Positions 8,159-15,334 of a DNA stretch of 36,435 nt are shown one piece after another. A model generated the notes under the pieces. It was given only the letters and a program-made list of their open reading frames with translations. It made no database searches and was not told the origin of the DNA. Position 1 is the first letter of the stretch, and every line of letters begins with the position of its first letter. Position numbers and translations under genes: made by a program. Source of the stretch: an uncultured Hungatella sp. Its GTDB lineage: Bacteria > Bacillota > Clostridia > Lachnospirales > Lachnospiraceae. The stretch is taken from assembly GCA_910577935.1 (NCBI GenBank), contig CAJTOT010000009.1:63566-100000 (forward strand), written 5' to 3'.

Positions 8159-9145
8159 ATGGATAAAAGAGAGTTTTTGTCAGCCCTTGAAAAGTCCTTG
8201 TCGGTGCTGCAGGAAGATGAGCTGCGGGATATTGTCAGCGAGTATGAGCAGCATATAGACATAAAGGTGGCAAAAGGGCTGACAGAGGAGGAGGCCATTG
8301 CGGATTTCGGCAGTTTTTCAGAGCTGACAGCAGAGCTTTTGGAGGCTTACCACGTGCGGGCGGATTACGCCGCAGGCGGGGGAGAGAAGAGAAAAGCGGC
8401 GCCGGACAGAGAGAAGAGGGCGGGGGAGGAGAGAAAAGCAGCGGTTCGGGCTGCGATAAAAGGCGCGGGAGCACGGCTGAGGGAAAGCGGCCGGTGGACA
8501 GCCCGCCAGATCACCCGTCCCTTTTCCTGGCTTTCCGGAAAGCGGGGGGCCTATTCTGCCAAGGCTGCCGGGCTTACAGGCAGCAGATTCACAAGGGGCT
8601 TCCGGCTTGGAGGAGAGAGAAAGCAGGAGAAGATACAGAGGAGGAGGAAGAAGAAGGACGATATGATCATACATGGCATAGGAGCAGGAGTGGCGGGAAT
8701 TTTCAGATGGCTGGCAGGCGCGGGTGCCTTTGTTCTGCGCATGATATGGAACGGCTGCTGGCTGCTGTTTTCCGCGATTATGGCGGGGTTCGGGATGTTC
8801 TGTCTGTACGGGCTGGGGGTTTTGGCAGTGCTGCTGGCCCAGGGGTATCCACTGGCAGGAATTACTTTGGGCTGTCTGGGCCTGGTGATGTGTACATTCT
8901 CGGCTTCCGTAATTGGTTTTACATATTTGAAAAGACAGAGGAAAGGTCTTTCGGGAGACCGGCGTTTCAAGGCTTCCGGGAAGAGCCGGGATGGGGAATC
9001 CGGAGATAAGGATGCAGAAGACAGGGAGAACATGGAAGAGGTTCAGGACGGGGACTGCGTGAAGACAGAAGAGAGTGAAGCGGTTCCCATGGACGCATAC
9101 AGCAGAAGAGGAGGTGAGACAGCATGGGTAAACTGCGGGGTGTGA
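8159..9145 (+). CDS. HAAS (DUF1700)-type membrane protein
   Basis: The 328-residue protein starts with a ~65-residue HAAS helical domain (MDKREFLSALEKSLSVL..., EEEAIADFGSFSELTAEL), the partner domain commonly encoded beside PadR genes. A long Arg/Lys-rich linker (~residues 70-170) follows, then about three membrane segments (~residues 180-262). The cytosolic tail is acidic and charged. An in-frame ATG at 8144 overlaps the GGAAGGAG that serves as ribosome binding site, so ATG 8159 is preferred. The gene follows padR by 70 nt and overlaps the next gene by 22 nt. It may sense or transmit envelope stress, but this is inferred from the PadR-HAAS context. Confidence 0.8.
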   Translation: MDKREFLSALEKSLSVLQEDELRDIVSEYEQHIDIKVAKGLTEEEAIADFGSFSELTAELLEAYHVRADYAAGGGEKRKAAPDREKRAGEERKAAVRAAIKGAGARLRESGRWTARQITRPFSWLSGKRGAYSAKAAGLTGSRFTRGFRLGGERKQEKIQRRRKKKDDMIIHGIGAGVAGIFRWLAGAGAFVLRMIWNGCWLLFSAIMAGFGMFCLYGLGVLAVLLAQGYPLAGITLGCLGLVMCTFSASVIGFTYLKRQRKGLSGDRRFKASGKSRDGESGDKDAEDRENMEEVQDGDCVKTEESEAVPMDAYSRRGGETAWVNCGV

Positions 9146-9888
9146 TGGCGGGAGTGTTCCTGGGCGGCGTTCTTTTAGGAGGCATCGGCACGGGAATCGC
9201 CATGGTGGAGTACTCGACGCTGTACTACGGCGGCGAGCATCTCATCGGGGAAGAGTACCTGGTGACGAAGAATCTGGATTTTGAGTTTCCCCAGGACGGG
9301 AAGATCCTGGTTGTGAGAAATGTTTATTACAACTACAGTGTATACAAAGATATCACCGTTGAGACCGACGATTCCGTACCTGTGGGCATGGTTCGGTATG
9401 AGATCACCTACAATGAAAAAAACGTGACTCCGGAGCTGGTTTTCCAGGAATATGAAGACGAGGAAGAGGAGGTCGGAGAGGAGTTTGAAAGCGAGGTCCC
9501 GGGAGAAGGGAACGGAGAAGGGATTGAAACCGAAGCCGCGGGAGAAGAGGACGGAGAGGAGTCTGGAGCTGAGACCGCGGGGGAAGGGGACGGAGATGGA
9601 ATTGAAACTGATGAGACAAAAGAAAGACTGGGAGAGGCTCAGGAGCCGGCTTCTGAGACATACGTGGAGAGAGAGCCCGTGTATCTTGGAATGGTGAGTC
9701 TGATAAGCCATAGCTGCGCTGACGGATTTGAGACTCTTATGGAGAACAAGGATCTTTTTCTTAAGGAATTGAAGGAGAAGAAGATATCCAGATACAGGCA
9801 GGTCTATATTACGGATTTGAAAGTAAAAGTCAATCCCCAGACCATGCCGTTTATTGAGGTTAGCGATACCTGGCCGCAGTTCAGATAG
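9124..9888 (+). CDS. Membrane-anchored hypothetical protein with Glu/Gly-rich repeats
   Basis: The 254-residue protein has one N-terminal membrane segment or uncleaved signal (VMAGVFLGGVLLGGIGTGIAMV), so the rest is probably outside the membrane. Residues ~110-170 form a strongly acidic linker of imperfect repeats (GEGNGEGIETEAAGEE, AGEGDGDGIETDETKE). Folded segments flank it: LDFEFPQDGKILVVRNVYYN before, and ISRYRQVYITDLKVKVNPQ after. The gene overlaps the HAAS gene by 22 nt, so it belongs to the padR operon and takes the position often held by DUF4097-type proteins. No confident family match is made. Confidence 0.72.
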   Translation: MGKLRGVMAGVFLGGVLLGGIGTGIAMVEYSTLYYGGEHLIGEEYLVTKNLDFEFPQDGKILVVRNVYYNYSVYKDITVETDDSVPVGMVRYEITYNEKNVTPELVFQEYEDEEEEVGEEFESEVPGEGNGEGIETEAAGEEDGEESGAETAGEGDGDGIETDETKERLGEAQEPASETYVEREPVYLGMVSLISHSCADGFETLMENKDLFLKELKEKKISRYRQVYITDLKVKVNPQTMPFIEVSDTWPQFR

Positions 9889-9934
9889 GTCTGCGCGTTC
9901 ACCGCGCTGACCGCGCGAAATCACAGCGGACGCG

Positions 9935-9976
9935 GGCATACGGCCATCACGGATCGATTCTAAATGGCCGTATGCC
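9935..9976. terminator. Strong hairpin between convergent genes
   Basis: GGCATACGGCCAT (9935-9947) and ATGGCCGTATGCC (9964-9976) form a perfect 13-bp stem with a 16-nt loop. There is no T tract on either side, so the terminator call depends on stem strength and on the position between two convergent stops. Confidence 0.5.
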
Positions 9977-9984
9977 GTAAGCAA

Positions 9985-10542
9985 CTAGAATAACAGATGC
10001 TCCACAAGAATTTTTAAGCCGATGGCTATGAGGATGATTCCCCCGGCGGCCTCGGCTTTTGATTTGTACCTGGCGCCGAAGACCGTTCCCACTTTCACAC
10101 CGACGATGGACAACAGAAAGGTGATGCTTCCGATAAATGACACGGCTGGGAGAATCCGGACTTTCAGAAAGGCGAAGGTGACTCCCACCGCCAGGGCGTC
10201 GATGCTGGTGGCCACAGCCAGAACCACCATGCTTTGAAACGACACGGAAGCGTCGCAGGAATCTTCCTCGGGATTCAGGGACTCCTTGATCATATTGCCG
10301 CCGATGACAGACAGGAGCACGAAGGCGATCCAGTGGTCGTAGGCAGTGATGGCCTCCTGGAAGCGTATGCCCAGCAGAAAGCCCAGAAGGGGCATGAGGG
10401 CCTGAAACCCGCCGAAGTACAGACCGATGACGACAGCGCTTTTTGGGTTCATGCACCGCATGGAAAGGCCCTTGCAGATGGCCACGGCGAAAGCGTCCAT
10501 GGACAGGGCCACGGCGATCAGGAACAATTCGATTAGCGACAT
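9985..10542 (-). CDS. mntP: Putative manganese efflux pump MntP
   Basis: The 185-residue protein has six hydrophobic segments and the two internally repeated MntP signatures: SMDAFAVAICKG near the N-terminus and ATSIDALAVGVTFAF in the middle. The paired Asp residues in these helices are the expected metal ligands. MntP exports excess Mn2+ across the membrane. AAGGAGG lies ~10 nt upstream of the minus-strand ATG. A minus-strand promoter lies close (10586-10614), leaving a leader of only ~40 nt, so no yybP-ykoY Mn riboswitch fits here, unlike many mntP genes. Confidence 0.93.
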   Translation of the reverse strand: MSLIELFLIAVALSMDAFAVAICKGLSMRCMNPKSAVVIGLYFGGFQALMPLLGFLLGIRFQEAITAYDHWIAFVLLSVIGGNMIKESLNPEEDSCDASVSFQSMVVLAVATSIDALAVGVTFAFLKVRILPAVSFIGSITFLLSIVGVKVGTVFGARYKSKAEAAGGIILIAIGLKILVEHLLF

Positions 10543-10585
10543 GGGAGCAGATTCCTCCTTGAACTCATATATAATTTATACTCTT

Positions 10586-10614
10586 ATTATAGAGATATTC
10601 GGCATGGAATGCAA
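10586..10614 (-). promoter_or_regulatory. Promoter of mntP
   Basis: On the minus strand TTGCAT (10614-10609) and TATAAT (10591-10586) are 17 nt apart, ~45 nt before the mntP start. Confidence 0.6.
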
Positions 10615-10769
10615 GGAGGGTTTGCAAAAATGGAGGAGACGGTGTTTGCTGTGAACACATGTAAACAGTAACAAGATGTGGTAACAGCTCAAGGGGTATC
10701 TGAACTGTCAGGAAATTTGACAGCAGTTCGGGGAAGTCTGAATTATCCCGAAAATTTTTCGGAATTGGG

Positions 10770-10799
10770 TTGAAGCGGCGCGGGGGGAACGGTTATAAT
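10770..10799 (+). promoter_or_regulatory. Promoter of the CCG protein / HipA-like kinase pair
   Basis: TTGAAG (10770-10775) and TATAAT (10794-10799) are 18 nt apart, ~60 nt before the ATG at 10858. The 10543-10850 interval between the divergent mntP and this gene holds nothing else recognised apart from a small CCGAAAATTTTTCGG inverted repeat at ~10749-10763. Confidence 0.6.
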
Positions 10800-10857
10800 T
10801 GAAAAATGAAAATGAAGCGGATTTTCGCAAACTGATCAGATGGAGGAGAGAGATGAG

Positions 10858-11541
10858 ATGACATACAAATATTTTCCCAGCTGCAACTTTACAAAGGCAT
10901 CACCTCAGACCAGCAAGGCGCTGCAGAAGTATCTGGCGGAGGCTCACGGCATAAAGAGCATCGGCTGCTGCCGTCCGGGGCATAAGAAGCTGGAAGAAGG
11001 AGACAGGGCTTTAACTATCTGTCTGTCCTGTTCCGCCATTGTAACAGAGAACACGGCATGTCAGGACACCAGTATTTTCCAGTTTCTCAGTGAGGACAAA
11101 GATTTTCCGTGGCCGGATTATCACGGGGAGGAGATTGCTTTGCAGGACTGCTGGAGGGCCAGGGGAAAACACGAGCTTCACCAGGCAGTGCGGAGTATTC
11201 TGGAGAAGATGAACATGAGGGTGGCGGAGCTGGAGGAGAGCCGGGATGCCAGCCAGTACTGCGGTGTTTTCCGGTTCAATCCCATGAGAGAGGACAATAT
11301 CCGCCTGGCTCCCCGATATTTCGCAGACGGGATGAAGGGGCAGCTTACCCTGTACACCGAAAAACAGCAGCGGGCCCTCATGGAGGAAAATGCCAAACGG
11401 TATCACACCAGCCGGGTTGCCGTGTACTGCAATTCCTGCCTGCGGGGCCTGCTCCAGGGAGGCGCCAGAGGCGTCCATGTGATGGAGCTCATGTTCCCCG
11501 AGGCGGCGGTTCTGGACCAGGAGCGGAGAGAGAAACATTAG
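10858..11541 (+). CDS. CCG-domain (HdrB/GlpC-like) cysteine-rich protein
   Basis: The 227-residue protein contains two cysteine modules like the CCG domains of heterodisulfide reductase subunit B and GlpC. Module 1 is C9...C37-C38-R-P-G-H...C55-x2-C58. Module 2 is QDCWRA...YCG...YCNSC, so its middle pair is reduced to a single Cys. These domains bind an Fe-S cluster or zinc and act in redox reactions. GGAGGAG (10842-10848) selects ATG 10858 over the in-frame ATG at 10840 that it overlaps. No electron-transfer partner gene is adjacent; a HipA-like kinase follows 43 nt later. A redox or thiol-sensing role is inferred from the domain only. Confidence 0.7.
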   Translation: MTYKYFPSCNFTKASPQTSKALQKYLAEAHGIKSIGCCRPGHKKLEEGDRALTICLSCSAIVTENTACQDTSIFQFLSEDKDFPWPDYHGEEIALQDCWRARGKHELHQAVRSILEKMNMRVAELEESRDASQYCGVFRFNPMREDNIRLAPRYFADGMKGQLTLYTEKQQRALMEENAKRYHTSRVAVYCNSCLRGLLQGGARGVHVMELMFPEAAVLDQERREKH

Positions 11542-11584
11542 GGAAAGATGATGAACTTGGCTATGAGACGGTGGGAGGTGTCCT

Positions 11585-12706
11585 GTGAAAAAGACTTACA
11601 TTTGCCTGAAAGATCAGCCGGTGCTGGAAATCAGCAGCTACAGCTGCCGGATACTGGACTATGACCGCCTTCCCGTTTCTCTCCGGTATGAGAGCGTGGG
11701 GTTTGATGATGTCATGCATGGGTGGACGGAAAACAGAACCATGAGCGTGGGGAGGACCAACGCCAAAAAGCTGCTGGCAGGTTTTGGAATCAGCCAGAGC
11801 AATCCGTATCTTGTGGCCAGGCTGTTTCATTTTACATCCCTGACCGACTGCTACTGGATGAAGGAGGAGGGGGAGCAGGTACAGTGGAGAGATGTAAGCC
11901 TGTTCCGGAACCGGTTGGAGAGGACAGTATCCGCCACGGCCCTCATGGGAGTTCCGGGATATTTTAAAGACAAGGTTATGGAATTTGCAGAGAGCAGAAT
12001 CCACACGCCGGAGCTGACGGCACAGGGGATGGCGGCAAAGGCGTGGATTCGGGAGAGAGGAGGCTTATATCTCTACAAAGTGGGAAAGAAAGAGCTGGCG
12101 GCCAGCAGGATTTTGGATGCGCTGAAGATTTCTCATGTGAGGTATGAGGACGCCGGGGAGGAGATGCTGGCCCGGATCGCGGACAAAAAACGTATAGACA
12201 GCATAAAAAATGCCGGCGAGAAGGTGGTGAAATGCAAAATCATTACCTCCGAACAGAAAGCCCTCGTTCCCTGGGAAGATTTTCAGATGTACTGCGCTTA
12301 TCATGACCTAGATGAATATGCCTGCGTGAGGGAACGGGACCCTCACGGCTATTATTCCATGGAGATTGCGGATTATATTTTGGGAAATGAGGACAGGCAT
12401 GGGGCGAATTTTGGCTTTTTCATGGATAACCGGACCGGTAAAATCGGAAATTTGCACCCGCTCATGGACCATGACCACGGATTTTCCCAGGAGAGCGACA
12501 TCATTTCCCAGACCTCAGAGACAAAAGAGACTCTGGAGACCGCGGCGATTAAGGCGGCAGGGCTGGGAAGCTGGGGGATTGACTGCCAGGCGGCGCTTCA
12601 GATGAAGAGGCCGGAGGAGCTTTCAGAGGAGGAGTGGGAGGGGGTGCAGGAGAGAGTCCGGAGGGTGGAGCGGGCGATGGTTTGGACGATGGCCCGTCAG
12701 ACATAA
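11585..12706 (+). CDS. HipA-like Ser/Thr kinase domain protein
   Basis: The 373-residue protein has the HipA C-terminal kinase signatures. ILGNEDRHGANFGFFMDN carries the catalytic Asp270-Arg-His and Asn275, and the metal-binding segment is PLMDHDHGFS (Asp295/Asp297), equivalent to the D-x-G loop of HipA. The N-terminal ~150 residues differ from E. coli HipA. It starts with GTG at 11585, set by GGGAGGT at 11573-11579. There is no adjacent HipB-like DNA-binding antitoxin on the same strand, so it may not be a conventional hipBA toxin. A terminator follows at 12722. The target is unknown; the kinase fold call is firm, the physiological role is not. Confidence 0.78.
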   Translation: MKKTYICLKDQPVLEISSYSCRILDYDRLPVSLRYESVGFDDVMHGWTENRTMSVGRTNAKKLLAGFGISQSNPYLVARLFHFTSLTDCYWMKEEGEQVQWRDVSLFRNRLERTVSATALMGVPGYFKDKVMEFAESRIHTPELTAQGMAAKAWIRERGGLYLYKVGKKELAASRILDALKISHVRYEDAGEEMLARIADKKRIDSIKNAGEKVVKCKIITSEQKALVPWEDFQMYCAYHDLDEYACVRERDPHGYYSMEIADYILGNEDRHGANFGFFMDNRTGKIGNLHPLMDHDHGFSQESDIISQTSETKETLETAAIKAAGLGSWGIDCQAALQMKRPEELSEEEWEGVQERVRRVERAMVWTMARQT

Positions 12707-12721
12707 ATAATTATAAAAGAT

Positions 12722-12766
12722 AAAAAGTCTCTCAAGGATGGGGTGATGTCCTGTGAGACTTTTTTA
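12722..12766 (+). terminator. Intrinsic terminator after the HipA-like gene
   Basis: AAAAGTCTC...CA (from 12723) pairs with TGTGAGACTTTT (to 12764), one mismatch, with a run of six T at the end of the stem. It lies ~16 nt after the stop codon. Confidence 0.85.
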
Positions 12767-12919
12767 TTTGCAGGAGATTACGTCCTGTAAATCAAAACCC
12801 GCCGGGGGCCGGGCGCTCCGCCCCTTTAAGAACATGGCCTCTGCCGCGCTCTGGCATGGAAATCCGGGGCAGCAGGGGTTGGGATTTTGCTCATATGCGC
12901 CAGGCCGTTTGGCTCTGTC

Positions 12920-13282
12920 TTACACAGCCCTATGACCGGGTTCTAAAAGGGATGATTTTTCCTTTTTCTTTTGAGCGCATCGGATCAGCAGCCTCCCCTG
13001 TTCAATATATAACTCTTTTTGGTCTTCTGTGAGGGTGCGGAAAATCTGCAAAAGCTTTTGTTCCTCATGTCCAAATTCTTAGTGAGACTGGCAGTCCAGC
13101 AGAAAATCGGTGGAAACCCGGAAGTATTCCGCGATTTTTTTCAGCGTCTCAAAATCAGGTTCCCGGTTATTCCGCACATAATTGCCCACTGCGCTGGCGG
13201 AGATGCTTAAATCGTCTGCCAGCTGTTTTTGGCTTAAATTTCTTTCGTCCAGTAAATCCCGCAGGACATCTCCAAATTTCAA
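12920..13282 (-). pseudogene. XRE-family (Cro/CI) regulator with an in-frame stop
   Basis: Reading on the minus strand from a TTG at 13282, 67 residues form a complete helix-turn-helix domain (FGDVLRDLLDERNLSQKQLA, ISASAVGNYVRNNREPDFET). A TAA at 13081-13079 then interrupts it. The same frame stays open for 52 more codons (EFGHEEQKLLQIFRTLTEDQ...) to a TAA at 12922-12920. The 'LL-x-IFR-x-L-x-E-x-Q' segment is the usual C-terminal helix of ~110-residue XRE regulators, so the internal stop is probably a nonsense mutation. The TTG start and poor ribosome binding site add to the picture of decay. The N-terminal DNA-binding half could still be functional. Confidence 0.68.
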
Positions 13283-13463
13283 TCAAATCACATCCATTCA
13301 TCGTCATTTTCATCAAGGAGGGCACTGTTAACAGCCCAGAGGCGCCTGCCTGAACTGTTACGGGTACTGGGAACTCTGCCGCCGGCGCATGTCCCAGACT
13401 CCTGACTTGTATATCCATGATACAGAGACAGATTGGTAAAAAAAGAAAAAACAACAAAATGAA

Positions 13464-13476
13464 TTGAACAGTTCAA
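13464..13476. promoter_or_regulatory. Palindrome TTGAACAGTTCAA, possible XRE operator
   Basis: Two perfect 6-bp half-sites around a central A lie in the AT-rich gap between the divergent XRE gene and the recombinase-like gene, the place expected for an autoregulatory operator. The gap 13283-13614 holds no other gene; its direct repeats around ATGTTG (13498-13524) are weak. Confidence 0.45.
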
Positions 13477-13614
13477 AATGAATGCTATCATTTCAATATG
13501 TTGTTTTTGAATACAAAATGTTGTCGGCCTATGCCTGGAGAATTTATCACAATGTCAGGAAAGACCATGAGACAGTAAACAACAGCTGAGAATTGTCCTA
13601 AAGGGGGTGCAGAG

Positions 13615-14338
13615 TTGAACGATCAGTCAATGACGTATTGCCGGGAGACCTTTACGTCTCCCAATCTGTTAAATGACAGGACTGAGGACTTTGTGAAAGC
13701 CCAGGTTGCCGGGCGCGGACTGGATGACAGGACAGCTAAGGCATATCGCCTGGATTTACAGCATCTATCTGACAGTAGAAGGACAGCTGCCGGACTGTCA
13801 CGCCATCCTTTGCCTCGCTCCGGCAGCTCAAGAAAATCAGAAAGCAGAAACCGGATTATCCAGGGCCGAGATTGACACTTTTTTTGCGGCGCTGAACAGC
13901 GAATATGAGAATCTGGACAACGAGTTCCGCAAAAGAGTCTGTCTCAGAGATTGTGTGATGATGGAACTGCTGTTTTATCATGGAATTGAGATCAGTGAAT
14001 TGTTGCGGTTGGAGATTTCTGACTATAGCTTGAAAACCGGGATTTTGACTATACGAGGAAAACGTGGAAAGGAACGGTCTGAGTATCTATTTTCACGGGA
14101 ACTGAGATGCAAGATAGAATGCTGGATCGGTGAACATGGGTATTTTGAGAGAGAGAACGAGTATCACAATGTACTGTTTCTGTCCAAGATTGGGAAACCT
14201 CTTTCAATGAAAATGGTGATTTTGGTATTTGAGAAATATAAAGTGATGGCAGGGATTAAAAAAGAATCTACACCGAAAGATCTTAAATGCAGCATGAAAA
14301 GGTATGCCAGAGAGATAATGATGGAGAGATGCAGCTGA
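13615..14338 (+). pseudogene. Frameshifted tyrosine-recombinase (integrase)-like gene
   Basis: A TTG start at 13615, preceded by AAAGGGGGTG, opens a frame with a recombinase core-binding motif (FVKAQVAGRGLDDRTAKAY, RLDLQHL). The homology then moves to the +1 frame at about 13760 (YLTVEGQLPDCHAILCL) and runs to the stop at 14338, implying a single-base insertion. The catalytic half is also degenerate: G-I-E-I-S-E-L has Glu where the active-site Arg of G-x-R-x-S-E is expected, the H-x-x-R box reads K-D-L-K, and no catalytic Tyr follows. It is therefore not an active recombinase. Such genes can stand at the head of polysaccharide loci in Lachnospiraceae (recalled, unverified), which fits the glycosyltransferase remnant 30 nt downstream. 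Confidence 0.7.
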
Positions 14339-14368
14339 AAATATCAGATGAAGGAAAAGGGAACAAGT

Positions 14369-14626
14369 ATGCAACATGTGTTCATTGTGGGGGCAAAAGG
14401 ATTCACTTATGGAGGGTATGAGACTTTTCTGGATAAATTGACAGAGTACCATCAAAATAATGAAGGAATTAAATATCATATTGCCTGTAAAGCAAATGGG
14501 CCGGGAATGACTGATGAGACAAAGCTGCAGAATGTACAGATTATATCTGATTCAGAGTACATCTATCATAATGCCCACTGCTTTAAAATTTTTTGTAATA
14601 TGTGCCATTGCCGAAATGAGATATAG
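14369..14626 (+). pseudogene. Truncated DUF1972 glycosyltransferase (N-terminal fragment)
   Basis: ATG 14369, with AAAAGGG upstream, begins MQHVFIVGAKGFTYGGYETF, the N-terminus of DUF1972/rhamnosyltransferase-type glycosyltransferases of exopolysaccharide clusters. The match runs to YHNAHCFKI (about residue 76), after which the sequence becomes unrelated and stops at 14626. A full-length enzyme would be ~380 residues, so about 80% is missing. The remainder was presumably deleted together with the rest of a polysaccharide locus. The following ~120 nt to the aspS promoter are AT-rich and contain no recognised gene. Confidence 0.75.
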
Positions 14627-14745
14627 GTTTAGAGGCACTGGCAGTAGACTGCGGGTTATAAAGAAAAAACTTTGTATTGATTGAATTTTTAAATTTATGA
14701 CTGTCTCATATGGTGTCTATCAGGTTAATTTGTGAAAATTAGATA

Positions 14746-14777
14746 TTGCAATGAAAATGCACTTGTGGTAATATAAT
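14746..14777 (+). promoter_or_regulatory. Candidate promoter of the aspS-gatCAB operon
   Basis: A perfect TATAAT (14772-14777) lies 10 nt before the T-box leader. The best -35, TTGCAA (14746-14751), is 20 nt away, longer than ideal, so the -35 assignment is uncertain. Confidence 0.4.
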
Positions 14778-14786
14778 ACCAATTTA

Positions 14787-15222
14787 GTGCGGCAAAGCAC
14801 CAAAAGGCTGAGAAGGAGACTCTTGCCCGCGGGACTTCGACAGGAAGACGGCGTCACCGACTGAGAGCGCTGTCAGGTTGGACCAGGCAAATAGGGAACA
14901 CTCCGGAGCCGGTATTCTGAACCCGTATCTACCCCCATACCTTGCCCGTACCATATTCATGCCAGTCCCCACACCCGTCAGGAGGCAGCGGGGATGGCGG
15001 GAGCGGCCTGGGACAGGCGGGCGGCGGTAAGTAGGGATACCCGGATGACACCGTTAGATGTCGAGAGTGGAGGGTCGGTTTTTTGCAGGACCGATTCTCA
15101 ATGCGGGTGGTACCGCGGAGCATGATCAGCTGCATGTCCAAAACACTGCGCGGCAGTTTTTGACAGAGTGTGATGTCCCGTCCCGGAGTATGTGACAGTA
15201 CTCCGGGGGCGGGACTTTTTTG
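14787..15222 (+). promoter_or_regulatory. T-box riboswitch with GAAC specifier loop
   Basis: The conserved T-box GCGGGTGGTACCGCGG lies at 15103-15118. Stem I can be drawn from GGCT (14806-14809) pairing AGCC (14907-14910), a GAGAA internal loop, GGAG (14815-14818) with CTCC (14901-14904), and TTGCC (14823-14827) with GGCAA (14886-14890). Between the last two helices, the 3' side reads ATAGGGAACA, placing GAAC (14896-14899) in the specifier position. It holds overlapping codons GAA (Glu) and AAC (Asn). Stem III is GGTCGGT...ACCGATTC, just before the T-box. Uncharged tRNA would pair there and with TGGT (15108-15111), favouring the antiterminator (CGGG 15104-15107 with CCCG 15177-15180). Confidence 0.9.
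15175..15222 (+). terminator. T-box-controlled terminator
   Basis: GTCCCGTCCCGGAGTA (15175-15190) pairs with TACTCCGGGGGCGGGAC (15199-15215) around a short loop and is followed by seven T. The 5' arm includes the CCCG that the T-box antiterminator would sequester. Confidence 0.9.
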
Positions 15223-15334
15223 GTTCCATGGAATTCCTTCCGGAGTCAAAACCATTTAGTTGGCGTCCGGAACACATGGCCGTCTGTCTGGCCTGTGATA
15301 TTCCGGATTGACCGGTTCAGGAAAGGAGAGCGCT

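Noticed and set aside
10543..10850. Possible yybP-ykoY manganese riboswitch before mntP
   Set aside because: The minus-strand promoter at 10586-10614 leaves only ~40 nt of leader, and no conserved riboswitch motif was found.
12753..12935. 60-codon plus-strand open frame
   Set aside because: It starts in the terminator, has no ribosome binding site and overlaps the antisense XRE remnant.
13706..14338. 210-codon frame as a separate intact gene
   Set aside because: No ribosome binding site at its start, and its beginning continues the recombinase homology of the preceding frame, so it is the second half of a frameshifted gene.
15141..15165. Short ACTGC/GCAGT hairpin with TTTTT as an independent terminator
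   Set aside because: It lies in the T-box antiterminator region; its CGCGG is better explained as pairing with CCGCG of the T-box, and the strong terminator is at 15175-15222.
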